Shown one piece after another: positions 1 through 7,141 of a stretch of DNA of 16,694 bases. The stretch is from Bacteroides sp. UBA7333 (GTDB lineage: Bacteria; Bacteroidota; Bacteroidia; Bacteroidales; Bacteroidaceae), in contig DKPN01000049.1 of assembly GCA_002471195.1 (NCBI GenBank), forward strand, positions 89,835-106,528. Direction: 5' to 3'. The notes beneath the pieces were generated by a model, which saw nothing but the letters and a program-made list of their open reading frames with translations, did not search any database and was not told the origin of the DNA. Numbering within the stretch: the first letter of the stretch is position 1; each line of letters begins with the position of its first letter. The translations under genes and the position numbers were made by a program.

Positions 1-33
1 GTTTTATAGGCTTCTTACGTTATTATTATATAT

Positions 34-1218
34 TTACCATTGTATCTTATCTAAAATACCACCTAAATAAGCCAATGCTATACCATAGTTGGTCATGGGT
101 ATATGTTGCTCTTTTGCTTGCTCTATTCGGCTAAGCACGTGTTTCCGATTGAACATGCAGGCACCGCATTGAATAATTAAATCGAACTCAGACAAATCTT
201 TCGGAAAATCGTTCCCCGATGTAATGGTAATGGCCAAGTTGTCTCCAATCTTTTGGCGGAGTAGCCGCGGTAGCTTTACCCGGCCTATATCTTCATTTTG
301 CGGAACATGTGTACAGGCTTCAGCAATCAACACTTTTGAGTTTTCATTTAATTGCCCAATTATAGGGGCGCTTTCCACATAATAATTAATATCACCTTTG
401 TATGCGGCAAACAAAACCGAGAATGAAGTCAATAAGCTCTCTTTCGGTTTTAGTTCATATACGGTATTAAATACTTGCGAATCGGTAATGATTAATTTCG
501 GAGGATAAGCCAGTGCATTTAATGTAGGTTGCAGTTGATCGGTAGTACAACTCATCACGATACACTTCTTATCCAAAAGTTCACGCAGGGTTTGTACTTG
601 AGGCAATATCAAACGTCCTTTGGGGGCTTGAATATCTTGTGGCATTACCAACAATACTAAATCGCCATTACTTACGAGGTTGTGTGTAATGGTTTGAACG
701 CCGAAGTTTTCGGGCATTTTAGCAATAATGGCTTTTCGAATTTCATCAATTCCCATTCCATTGAGTGCACTAACTGCAATTGGTTTTTCGCCGCATATCT
801 TCTCAATGTGAGGTATCTCATTATCGATATTGCTTATGATATCCGCTTTATTTAAGATAAGAAGGGTAGGGATTCCTTTTTTTCGCAATAACTTGAGCCA
901 TTCCATCTCATCCTTCATGTCGGGTTGGCAGAGTAGTAACGCAACATCAATACGCTCAATGGCTTTGTTAGTACGTTCAATGCGTTGACTACCCAATTGA
1001 GTAGTGTCATTGAATCCCGGTGTATCGATAAAAAGACAAGGACCAATGCCATGTACCTCCATCGCTTTGGTTATCAAGTCGGTAGTAGTGCCTGCAATGT
1101 TTGATACCAAAGCAGCATCTTGCTGAGTAATCGCATTGATTAAGGACGATTTACCACTATTGGTACGTCCTAATAAACCAATTTGCAGACGATTAGAGTT
1201 TGGAGTTATTTGATCCAT
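34..1218 (-). CDS. hydF: [FeFe] hydrogenase H-cluster maturation GTPase HydF
   Basis: HydF is the cytoplasmic scaffold on which the diiron subcluster is assembled and from which it is handed to apo-hydrogenase; the product is 394 aa, usual for the family. The N-terminal GTPase domain shows G1 GRTNSGKS (17-24), Thr 44-46 (G2), DTPG (65-68), NKAD (123-126) and SAL (150-152). A middle dimerisation region follows. The C-terminal cluster domain has C302-T-H304 and C351-G-A-C354, matching the family's CxH...CxxC iron-sulfur site. The position before the CxxC, often His in the family, is Gln350 here. It is the last gene of the operon, starting 4 bp after the hydG stop. Family assignment is secure; the effect of Gln350 on cluster ligation is unknown. 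Confidence 0.96.
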   Translation of the reverse strand: MDQITPNSNRLQIGLLGRTNSGKSSLINAITQQDAALVSNIAGTTTDLITKAMEVHGIGPCLFIDTPGFNDTTQLGSQRIERTNKAIERIDVALLLCQPDMKDEMEWLKLLRKKGIPTLLILNKADIISNIDNEIPHIEKICGEKPIAVSALNGMGIDEIRKAIIAKMPENFGVQTITHNLVSNGDLVLLVMPQDIQAPKGRLILPQVQTLRELLDKKCIVMSCTTDQLQPTLNALAYPPKLIITDSQVFNTVYELKPKESLLTSFSVLFAAYKGDINYYVESAPIIGQLNENSKVLIAEACTHVPQNEDIGRVKLPRLLRQKIGDNLAITITSGNDFPKDLSEFDLIIQCGACMFNRKHVLSRIEQAKEQHIPMTNYGIALAYLGGILDKIQW

Positions 1219-1222
1219 CGCA

Positions 1223-2644
1223 TTAAAATCTAAAATCTCTTTTACCTTCGGCTATATCTTGCAGATTTCTTTTTGCTATTTCTTTAATCTTTGCGTTCGG
1301 TATTTTTTCCACCTCTTGTTCAATCATTTTAATTGCTTTGCCACGTGTTTCATCCGAAGCATAATCCATCAAATACTCCTTTAGTGTAATCAGCGAGTTG
1401 GGTGCACAGCAGTTTACTATTTGTCCCGATTTAATGAGCGACATAAACCGATCTCCGGTACGTCCCATTCTATAGCATGCAGTACAAAAACTCGGTACAT
1501 GTCCCAGATCGAGCAACCAGCTCACTATTTCATCTAATGTGCGTTGATCGCTAATATCAAATTGAGCCGAATTATCTGTTTCAGGCAGGTTTTTAGCATA
1601 GCCACCTACCGAGGTTTTTGATCCTCCACTTATTTGCGACACCCCTATTTCGAGTACCTCTTTGCGTGATTTTTCAGACTCGCGTGTTGAAATAATAATA
1701 CCCGTATATGGCACTACAATTCTAGTGATGGCCACAATCCTTTTAAATATTTCGTCCGAAATAGAGTTAGGAAAATCTTTTGTTTCAATATCATCGGCCG
1801 GACATATGCGTGGCATACTAATGGTATGTGGTCCTACGCCAAAAGCCGCTTCTAAATGTTCGGCATGCATTAACAATCCTACAAAATCATATTTATAAGT
1901 ATTCAAACCAAACAAAACACCGATACCAACATCATCAATTCCAGCTTCCATGGCTCTATCCATTGCCTCGGTGTGGTATGCATAATTACTTTTGGGGCCG
2001 GTAGGATGTAAACTTTCATAATTGGTTTTATCATACGTCTCTTGAAAAAGAATATATGTGCCAATGCCTGCATCTTTCAACTTGCGATAGTTTTCTACGG
2101 TGGTGGCAGCAATGTTAACATTCACTCTACGAATGGCACCATTTTTATGTTTTATGCTATAGATGGTTTTTATCGATTCTAATACATAATCAATAGGCGA
2201 GTGCAAAGGATGTTCACCTGTTTCGAGTGCCAAACGTTTGTGTCCCATATCTTGCAGAGCAATCACTTCAGCTTCGATTTCATCTTGCGATAATTTTTTG
2301 CGAGAAATAGTTTTGTTCTGCAATTTATAAGGGCAATAGGTGCATCCGTTTACACAATAGTTCGAAAGATACAGCGGTGCAAACATAACAATACGGTTGC
2401 CATAAAAACGCTGTTTTATCTCTTTTGCCAAATCAAATACACGTTGCATCAAGTCATCTTCTGCGCACAATAACAATACTGCTGCTTCGCGATGACTCAA
2501 CCCTTTGCATTGAGCCGCTTTATCAATAATTTGCTCTATCAATGCGCGATCATTTTTATGATTCTCTGCATACAAAAGCGTATCCAGTATCTCTGAATGA
2601 TCAATGAACTCTTCTGCCTTTGGAGATTTTATATTATATGCCAT
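1223..2644 (-). CDS. hydG: radical-SAM tyrosine lyase HydG (hydrogenase maturation)
   Basis: HydG cleaves tyrosine with S-adenosylmethionine to give p-cresol plus CO and cyanide, delivered as an Fe(CO)(CN) unit for the H-cluster. The 473-aa product has the radical-SAM motif C97-x3-C101-x2-C104. A C-terminal cysteine motif (C387-x2-C390, then C412/C413, with C413 at the CX2CX22C spacing) is typical for the auxiliary cluster that separates HydG from the related thiazole enzyme ThiH. The GRTGDRFM stretch near 394-401 also fits HydG. ThiH is the main alternative, but this C-terminal motif and the neighbouring hydE, hydF and hydA settle it. It lies 8 bp after hydE and 4 bp before hydF, so it is almost certainly cotranscribed. 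Confidence 0.96.
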   Translation of the reverse strand: MAYNIKSPKAEEFIDHSEILDTLLYAENHKNDRALIEQIIDKAAQCKGLSHREAAVLLLCAEDDLMQRVFDLAKEIKQRFYGNRIVMFAPLYLSNYCVNGCTYCPYKLQNKTISRKKLSQDEIEAEVIALQDMGHKRLALETGEHPLHSPIDYVLESIKTIYSIKHKNGAIRRVNVNIAATTVENYRKLKDAGIGTYILFQETYDKTNYESLHPTGPKSNYAYHTEAMDRAMEAGIDDVGIGVLFGLNTYKYDFVGLLMHAEHLEAAFGVGPHTISMPRICPADDIETKDFPNSISDEIFKRIVAITRIVVPYTGIIISTRESEKSRKEVLEIGVSQISGGSKTSVGGYAKNLPETDNSAQFDISDQRTLDEIVSWLLDLGHVPSFCTACYRMGRTGDRFMSLIKSGQIVNCCAPNSLITLKEYLMDYASDETRGKAIKMIEQEVEKIPNAKIKEIAKRNLQDIAEGKRDFRF

Positions 2645-2652
2645 AGCTGATA

Positions 2653-3690
2653 TTATTTTTTATAATCGCCTCGTTCCATCGAAATTTCGTAGCCAATGGT
2701 ACTCAATTGTTGGTTTAATAGCTTTAACCCTTCTGCCGCTTCTGCACCCAATGATGCTTTATTGTTGTAAAGTTCATAGTTTTTGCGAGTATCTTTCGGC
2801 GAAAGATTGGGCATAACTACATTTGCACCTGCCAATATTCCACGCAAACGCCCATCTAATCCGAGTGAAGCCAATGCAGTGGTCGACGGCAATAATATAG
2901 ATGGAAACATCAGTCTGAAAATAGAGAGTAATTTTAAGGTAGTCTCAATGCTGCCCGCTTGATGCTGAGCAAAGGGGGTATCATGATGTGGAATGAAAGG
3001 TCCTAAACCTATCATTTGGGGTTGTAGCTCTTCGATAAACTGAATATCGTCAAGTATATTATCTATCGTTTGAAAAGGGCTACCTACCATGATGCCCGTT
3101 CCTGTTTGAAATCCTATCTCTTTGAGCCAACGCAGACACTGTTGACGATAATTCGCAGTCATCTCGCCGGGATGAAGTTTGGCGTAATGTTCCTCATCAT
3201 ATGTTTCATGACGCAACAGATAGCGATTTGCCCCTGCTTGATATAGTCGTTCATAATCATTGCGTTGCATTTCTCCCAACGATAAAGTGATGGCGCAATC
3301 TTGATATAATCGGCGTATTTCGCTGATTACATCGACCAGCCAATCAACCGATTGAGCGCGGTCTTCGCCACCTTGCATTACGAAAGTTTTGAAACCTAGT
3401 TCATATCCTTCGCGGCAACAATCAAGAATTTGTTCTTTGGAGAGTCGATAACGTGTAACGTTAATGTTCGATTTACGGATTCCACAATAGTAGCAATCGT
3501 TTCTACAGCAATTGCTTATTTCTATTAATCCGCGTATATATATTTTATTCCCAAATTGATTCAGGGCAACCTCTCTTGCCTGGTGATGCAAATACGCTAT
3601 AGTATCTGCATCTTGGCAAGTGAGTAGTTGATGATATATTTCTCTGGGTAGATGATGCTCTCTACGTAAGCTATCAATCCATGTTTTCAT
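2653..3690 (-). CDS. hydE: radical-SAM maturase HydE
   Basis: HydE is a radical-SAM protein that acts on the HydG-derived iron-cysteine complex during formation of the diiron subcluster and its azadithiolate bridge. The 345-aa protein carries C62-x3-C66-x2-C69, preceded by an extra Cys61. The rest is a TIM-barrel of BioB/PylB-like type, with TGTGIMVGSP near 217-226. No obvious second C-terminal cluster motif is seen. The chosen ATG lies inside the end of hydA: the two reading frames overlap by 17 bp, which suggests translational coupling. BioB and PylB are family relatives, but the position between hydA and hydG argues for HydE. Confidence 0.95.
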   Translation of the reverse strand: MKTWIDSLRREHHLPREIYHQLLTCQDADTIAYLHHQAREVALNQFGNKIYIRGLIEISNCCRNDCYYCGIRKSNINVTRYRLSKEQILDCCREGYELGFKTFVMQGGEDRAQSVDWLVDVISEIRRLYQDCAITLSLGEMQRNDYERLYQAGANRYLLRHETYDEEHYAKLHPGEMTANYRQQCLRWLKEIGFQTGTGIMVGSPFQTIDNILDDIQFIEELQPQMIGLGPFIPHHDTPFAQHQAGSIETTLKLLSIFRLMFPSILLPSTTALASLGLDGRLRGILAGANVVMPNLSPKDTRKNYELYNNKASLGAEAAEGLKLLNQQLSTIGYEISMERGDYKK

Positions 3691-5140
3691 ATGTCTCTTT
3701 TCGCTTGATTAGCTCTTGAGCTAATTGGCGACGACCCGACATGATATCATTGTGTGTACATGGTCCGGTGATACAACCACCTTCACATGCCATTACTTCA
3801 ATAAATTGTCCGGCTGCCTTACCTGTTTTAGCACTCGCGCGAAGCAAAGCAATATTCTTTTTATTAATATCTGATATTTGAATCGCATTAATTTTATCAG
3901 CATCTTCTTTTAAGTATGCTTTCACAGCTCCCATTACACCACCTGCTTGTGCAAAACCGTGTGCTTCGCGAACCGAATTATATAAAACAGAGAATCCTGT
4001 TGTTTGTTCTAGTTCAATATCCATACCATCGAGTATAGAACCAATCTCTTCGAATGTCATCATGTAGTCTACTGCTTCGTCGCGACGCATCTCTTTGCGT
4101 TTAGCTACACATGGACCTACAAATACGATTTTAGCATCCGGATGTTTCTCTTTAGCAATACGAGCTGTATAATACATAGGAGATCCTGTGCCCGATACAT
4201 ATGGTTTCATGCCCGGAATATGTTTTTCGACCAATTCAATGTATGACGGACAGCAAGAAGTGGTCATAAACGGTTGTCCTTCTTCCAGTTTTTCAAGCAA
4301 TTCGTGCGCTTCATTTTTCGTTGTATCCATAGCACCTTGTGCCACTTCAATCACATCGGCAAAGCCCATTTGTGTAAAAGCACCATAAACCTGCTCGATA
4401 GATGTTTTGAATTGTCCTAGAATGGATGGTGCAATAATTGCCACCATTTTTTCGCCTTTACGAATGCCTTCGAGTACATCGAATACTTGTGATATTTCAA
4501 AAATGGCACCAAATGGACATGCATTGATACATTTTCCACAATATATACATTTGCTTTCGTCAATATGCTCAATACCATTTTCATCTTTCGTGATGGCTTT
4601 TACCGGGCAAGCCTCTTCGCATGGAACCGGAATATAAACAATGGCATGATATGGACAGCTTTTATGGCAAATACCGCAACTGATACAAGCGTCATGATCG
4701 ATCTGTGCTTGGCCATTTTTTTGGAAACGAATCGCATCTTTCGGACAGTTCATATAACAGCTACGTGCCACACATCCACGGCAAAGATTGGTTACTTCGT
4801 AGTTGATTTGTACACACGAAGAACATGCCTCATCGATTACGCAAAGAATATTGTCTTTCAGTTCGCCTTTACGGCTTAATGCTTGTGTGGCGTATTTTGA
4901 TAATGGATCTAATTCATCTTTCTCATCCGACATGTCCATACCTAAAAGAGGAAGGCATTTGTATTTCCATACCGCTCTCTCTTTATGAACACAACAACGG
5001 CCTAGAGTTTTCGATTTTCTTGGTGCAAATTCTAACGGTAGTCTGTCAATGTTTTCTACTAATTCACCTTTTTTCCACAGTTTTACAAGTTCGGCCATTA
5101 GTTTGTGGCGAACTATCATCACATTATTTGTAAATGCCAT
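3674..5140 (-). CDS. hydA: [FeFe] hydrogenase, group B-like, ferredoxin-type catalytic subunit
   Basis: Catalytic subunit that interconverts protons and H2, probably with ferredoxin as electron partner. The three H-cluster loops are present: TSCCPSY (294-300), GPCVAKRKE (342-350) and EVMACEGGC (448-456). Expected ligands are C297, C344, C452 and C456, with C296 as the proton-relay cysteine. Two standard [4Fe-4S] motifs sit at C152/155/158/162 and C198/201/204/208. A further set is C120/123/128/132, and a partial one is C174/C178. The N-terminal 110 residues hold six more cysteines. There is no SLBB/NuoE-like or 2Fe-2S NADH-type domain, so it is not a bifurcating subunit. The L1 and L2 variants (SY rather than GW; GPC rather than MPC) and lone-subunit context suggest group B, which is inference. 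First gene of hydA-E-G-F. Confidence 0.95.
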   Translation of the reverse strand: MAFTNNVMIVRHKLMAELVKLWKKGELVENIDRLPLEFAPRKSKTLGRCCVHKERAVWKYKCLPLLGMDMSDEKDELDPLSKYATQALSRKGELKDNILCVIDEACSSCVQINYEVTNLCRGCVARSCYMNCPKDAIRFQKNGQAQIDHDACISCGICHKSCPYHAIVYIPVPCEEACPVKAITKDENGIEHIDESKCIYCGKCINACPFGAIFEISQVFDVLEGIRKGEKMVAIIAPSILGQFKTSIEQVYGAFTQMGFADVIEVAQGAMDTTKNEAHELLEKLEEGQPFMTTSCCPSYIELVEKHIPGMKPYVSGTGSPMYYTARIAKEKHPDAKIVFVGPCVAKRKEMRRDEAVDYMMTFEEIGSILDGMDIELEQTTGFSVLYNSVREAHGFAQAGGVMGAVKAYLKEDADKINAIQISDINKKNIALLRASAKTGKAAGQFIEVMACEGGCITGPCTHNDIMSGRRQLAQELIKRKETYENMD

Positions 5141-5169
5141 ATATATTGTTGGATTATTTTTTTCGGCTG

Positions 5170-5177
5170 CAAAGATA
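5170..5177 (-). promoter_or_regulatory. hydA: candidate hydA promoter -7 element
   Basis: On the minus strand the sequence is TATCTTTG, an exact match to the Bacteroidetes -7 consensus TAnnTTTG. It lies 29 bp upstream of the hydA ATG, giving a short leader. No good TTTG -33 element is seen at 19-21 bp; that position is close to a dyad at 5195-5210 instead, which may mean activator-dependent transcription (inference). Confidence 0.6.
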
Positions 5178-5194
5178 GCAATATGTTTATTTAT

Positions 5195-5210
5195 TACCTA
5201 GTAATAGGTA
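5195..5210. promoter_or_regulatory. dyad TACCTA-N4-TAGGTA upstream of hydA, possible operator
   Basis: Perfect 6-bp inverted repeat with a 4-bp spacer. It sits 18-33 bp upstream of the candidate -7 element of hydA, so it covers the place where a -33 element would be. This position suits a dimeric transcription factor. The arms are short and the region AT-rich, so chance is possible; no known regulator is recognised from the motif. Confidence 0.35.
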
Positions 5211-5424
5211 TTCTCTAATGCTAACTTTTTGCAATTTTGATACCATTTTATAGATTATTGCTATTTTACTAAATATTAATAAAGTTTTTCTTTCTAGTCG
5301 TTTCCGTTACTTTCGAATGCATTTTTAACTCAAATACAAAGATTGTTGTTGTTCGATAATCAATTTCAAGTAAGTGTTTATCACTGTTTTATGATTTGTG
5401 TTCTTTGGTTTTTAACCCTGCCTT
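5211..5424. other. non-coding stretch, nothing recognised
   Basis: AT-rich intergenic DNA between the hydA control region and the repeat array. I find no ORF with family features, no RNA gene and no exact TAnnTTTG element on the plus strand. CAAAGATT at 5338-5345 is one base off a minus-strand -7 element and could be a distal promoter for hydA, but the evidence is weak. Confidence 0.5.
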
Positions 5425-5439
5425 AACCGGTAGCCGGTT
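5425..5439. repeat. GC palindrome AACCGG-TAG-CCGGTT
   Basis: Perfect 6-bp inverted repeat with a 3-nt loop in otherwise AT-rich DNA, followed on the plus strand by TTTGTTT. It could be a weak intrinsic terminator for a plus-strand transcript or a protein-binding dyad. It stands 20 bp before the first 23-bp repeat unit. Function unknown. Confidence 0.45.
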
Positions 5440-5459
5440 TTGTTTATTGCATTGTCATC

Positions 5460-5551
5460 ACATCCCCATGTAATGCAGTCATTCACCCCCATGTAATGTA
5501 CCTTTACATCCCCATGTAATGCATCAATACATCCCCATCTATAGTACAAAA
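5460..5551. repeat. four-unit 23-bp tandem repeat array
   Basis: Four units begin at 5460, 5483, 5506 and 5529, each exactly 23 bp after the last. The conserved core is ACATCCCCATGTAATG: units 1 and 3 are identical over 18 bp, unit 2 has TCACCCCC in front, and unit 4 has ATCTATAG in place of ATGTAATG. The unit tails (about 5-7 bp) differ. In units 1 and 3 the core holds a small dyad, ACAT-CCCC-ATGT. The hairpin directly after the array begins with a related ACCACCCCATTGATAA, at 24 bp, and may be a diverged fifth unit. The array lies downstream of trpB and about 285 bp upstream of the hydA promoter candidate. No protein-coding role is visible. Confidence 0.85.
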
Positions 5552-5552
5552 A

Positions 5553-5596
5553 ACCACCCCATTGATAAAGAATTTTCAATTTATCAATGGGGTGGT
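5553..5596 (-). terminator. strong intrinsic terminator after trpB
   Basis: Perfect 17-bp inverted repeat (arms 5553-5569 and 5580-5596, 10-nt loop). On the minus strand it is followed by a run of T before GTAC, the classic form of a rho-independent terminator for the trpB transcript, about 45 bp after its stop codon. The plus-strand flank is also T-rich, so it might act both ways. Confidence 0.85.
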
Positions 5597-5641
5597 AGCT
5601 TTTATGTTTTTTACTTATCGACCTTTATATTGTAAGCTCAA

Positions 5642-7012
5642 TTATTTAATGATATTATCTAATTGATCGATATTATGCTGAATTTCTTCGTCGGATAAAG
5701 AGTAATTAACAAGGTCGCCCGATAAATATTTATCATACGATGCCATATCAATTAATCCATGTCCGGATAGATTAAAAAGAATCACCTTTTCTTCATGAGT
5801 CTCTTTGCATTTATTGGCCTCTTGTATGGCTGCAGCAATGGCATGACACGATTCGGGTGCGGGTATTATCCCTTCAGCTTGTGCAAATAGACATCCGGCT
5901 TCGAATGAGGTAAGTTGGTCAATGTCGGTTGCTTCCATCAAACCATCTTTCAGTAGCTGCGAAACAATAACTCCAGCGCCATGATAACGCAAACCGCCGG
6001 CATGAATATTGGCAGGAGCAAAATTATGACCGAGTGTATACATTGGAAGCAGTGGTGTATAACCGGCTTCGTCGCCAAAATCGTAATGAAACTGACCGCG
6101 TGTTAACTTAGGGCATGAAGCGGGTTCGGCAGCAATATATCTTGTTTTTTTTCCTTCTAGTATAGAGTGGCGCATAAAAGGGAATGCGATACCGCCAAAA
6201 TTAGAACCTCCGCCAAAACAACCGATAATAATATCAGGGTATTCTCCGGCAAGAGCCATCTGCTTTTCAGCTTCAAGACCTATCACCGTTTGGTGTAGTG
6301 TAACATGGCTCAATACCGATCCTAACGTATATTTACAACCCGGTGTGGTTTGTGCCAACTCGATGGCTTCTGATATGGCTGTACCTAGCGATCCTTGGTG
6401 ATTGGGATGTTGTGTCAATATGTTTTTACCGGCACGAGTCGACATAGAAGGCGAAGGAGTAACTTGTGCACCAAAAGTTTGCATAATACTTCTTCGATAT
6501 GGTTTTTGTTCGTAGCTGATTTTAACTTGATATACAGCAGCTTCCAACCCAAACAATTTGGCCGCATAGGCCAACGAAGCACCCCATTGGCCGGCACCGG
6601 TCTCAGTGGTTACATTGGTTACACCTTCCTCTTTGCAATAGTAAGCTTGCGGTATAGCCGAATTTAGTTTGTGCGATCCCATAGGACTTACACTCTCGTT
6701 TTTAAAATAGATGTGTGCAGGTGTTCCTAAGGCTTTTTCTAAGCCATAAGCACGTACAAGTGGAGTGCATCGATAGTATTTGTACATTTCACGTACTTCT
6801 TCCGGAATCTCAATCCATGCATCTTCTTGATTAAGCTCTTGTCTACATAGCTCTTCCGCAAAAATGGGATACATATCTTCGGCCTTTAAGGGCTCTTTTG
6901 TAGCCGGATTTAAAGGAGGAAGAGGCTTATTTTTCATATCTGCTTGAATATTGTACCAAAAACGTGGTATTTCATCTTCGGGCAAGATATATCTTTTTGT
7001 TTTATTACTCAT
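5642..7012 (-). CDS. trpB: TrpB2-type tryptophan synthase beta chain (PLP-dependent)
   Basis: PLP enzyme that condenses indole with serine to give tryptophan. The 456-aa product (from the second ATG) is longer than classical TrpB (about 400 aa) and has TrpB2 traits: SPMGSHK with the PLP lysine at K115, ETGAGQWG (137-144; E137 catalytic), the phosphate-binding GGGSN (267-271) and SGHG (416-419). An upstream in-frame ATG at 7027 would add five residues, but the candidate promoter at 7044-7051 would put the transcript start only about 10 bp before it, so 7012 is preferred. No trpA or other trp gene is adjacent, as is common for TrpB2, which often acts as an indole-salvage or alternative enzyme. 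It is a single-gene unit ended by the hairpin at 5553-5596. Confidence 0.93.
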   Translation of the reverse strand: MSNKTKRYILPEDEIPRFWYNIQADMKNKPLPPLNPATKEPLKAEDMYPIFAEELCRQELNQEDAWIEIPEEVREMYKYYRCTPLVRAYGLEKALGTPAHIYFKNESVSPMGSHKLNSAIPQAYYCKEEGVTNVTTETGAGQWGASLAYAAKLFGLEAAVYQVKISYEQKPYRRSIMQTFGAQVTPSPSMSTRAGKNILTQHPNHQGSLGTAISEAIELAQTTPGCKYTLGSVLSHVTLHQTVIGLEAEKQMALAGEYPDIIIGCFGGGSNFGGIAFPFMRHSILEGKKTRYIAAEPASCPKLTRGQFHYDFGDEAGYTPLLPMYTLGHNFAPANIHAGGLRYHGAGVIVSQLLKDGLMEATDIDQLTSFEAGCLFAQAEGIIPAPESCHAIAAAIQEANKCKETHEEKVILFNLSGHGLIDMASYDKYLSGDLVNYSLSDEEIQHNIDQLDNIIK

Positions 7013-7043
7013 AATGATAAATTGCATTAGAATTATAGCTGGC

Positions 7044-7051
7044 CAAATGTA
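7044..7051 (-). promoter_or_regulatory. trpB: candidate trpB promoter -7 element
   Basis: On the minus strand TACATTTG matches TAnnTTTG exactly. It lies 32 bp upstream of the ATG at 7012 and 17 bp from the alternative ATG at 7027, which helps decide the start. No clear TTTG -33 element is found at the standard distance. Confidence 0.5.
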
Positions 7052-7141
7052 TACATTATTTTTAATATAGCGTTAAAAGTCAACAAATATTAAGGGATGA
7101 GTGTTATTAATACAGTGTATATAAGCAACTGTAATTTCAAA

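Noticed and set aside
4188..5133. Plus-strand ORFs opposite hydA (60-105 codons)
   Set aside because: They lie antisense to a gene with clear catalytic motifs and their translations show no family features; they are shadows.
5468..5521. ATGTAA start-stop minimal ORFs in repeat units
   Set aside because: Three copies of ATG followed at once by TAA follow from the repeat core; no sign of transcription on that strand or of a downstream gene to regulate.
5460..5551. CRISPR array
   Set aside because: Units repeat every 23 bp with only 5-7 bp tails; there is no room for spacers of usual length, and no cas gene is present.
5460..5596. G-quadruplex from the GGGG runs on the minus strand
   Set aside because: The runs are about 19 nt apart, far longer than typical loops; the regular phase is better explained by a duplicated unit.
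7097..7141. 15-residue N-terminal extension of TrkH
   Set aside because: The in-frame ATG exists, but the extra residues look unlike a protein start of this family and the ATG at 7142 has the better context; kept only as an alternative.
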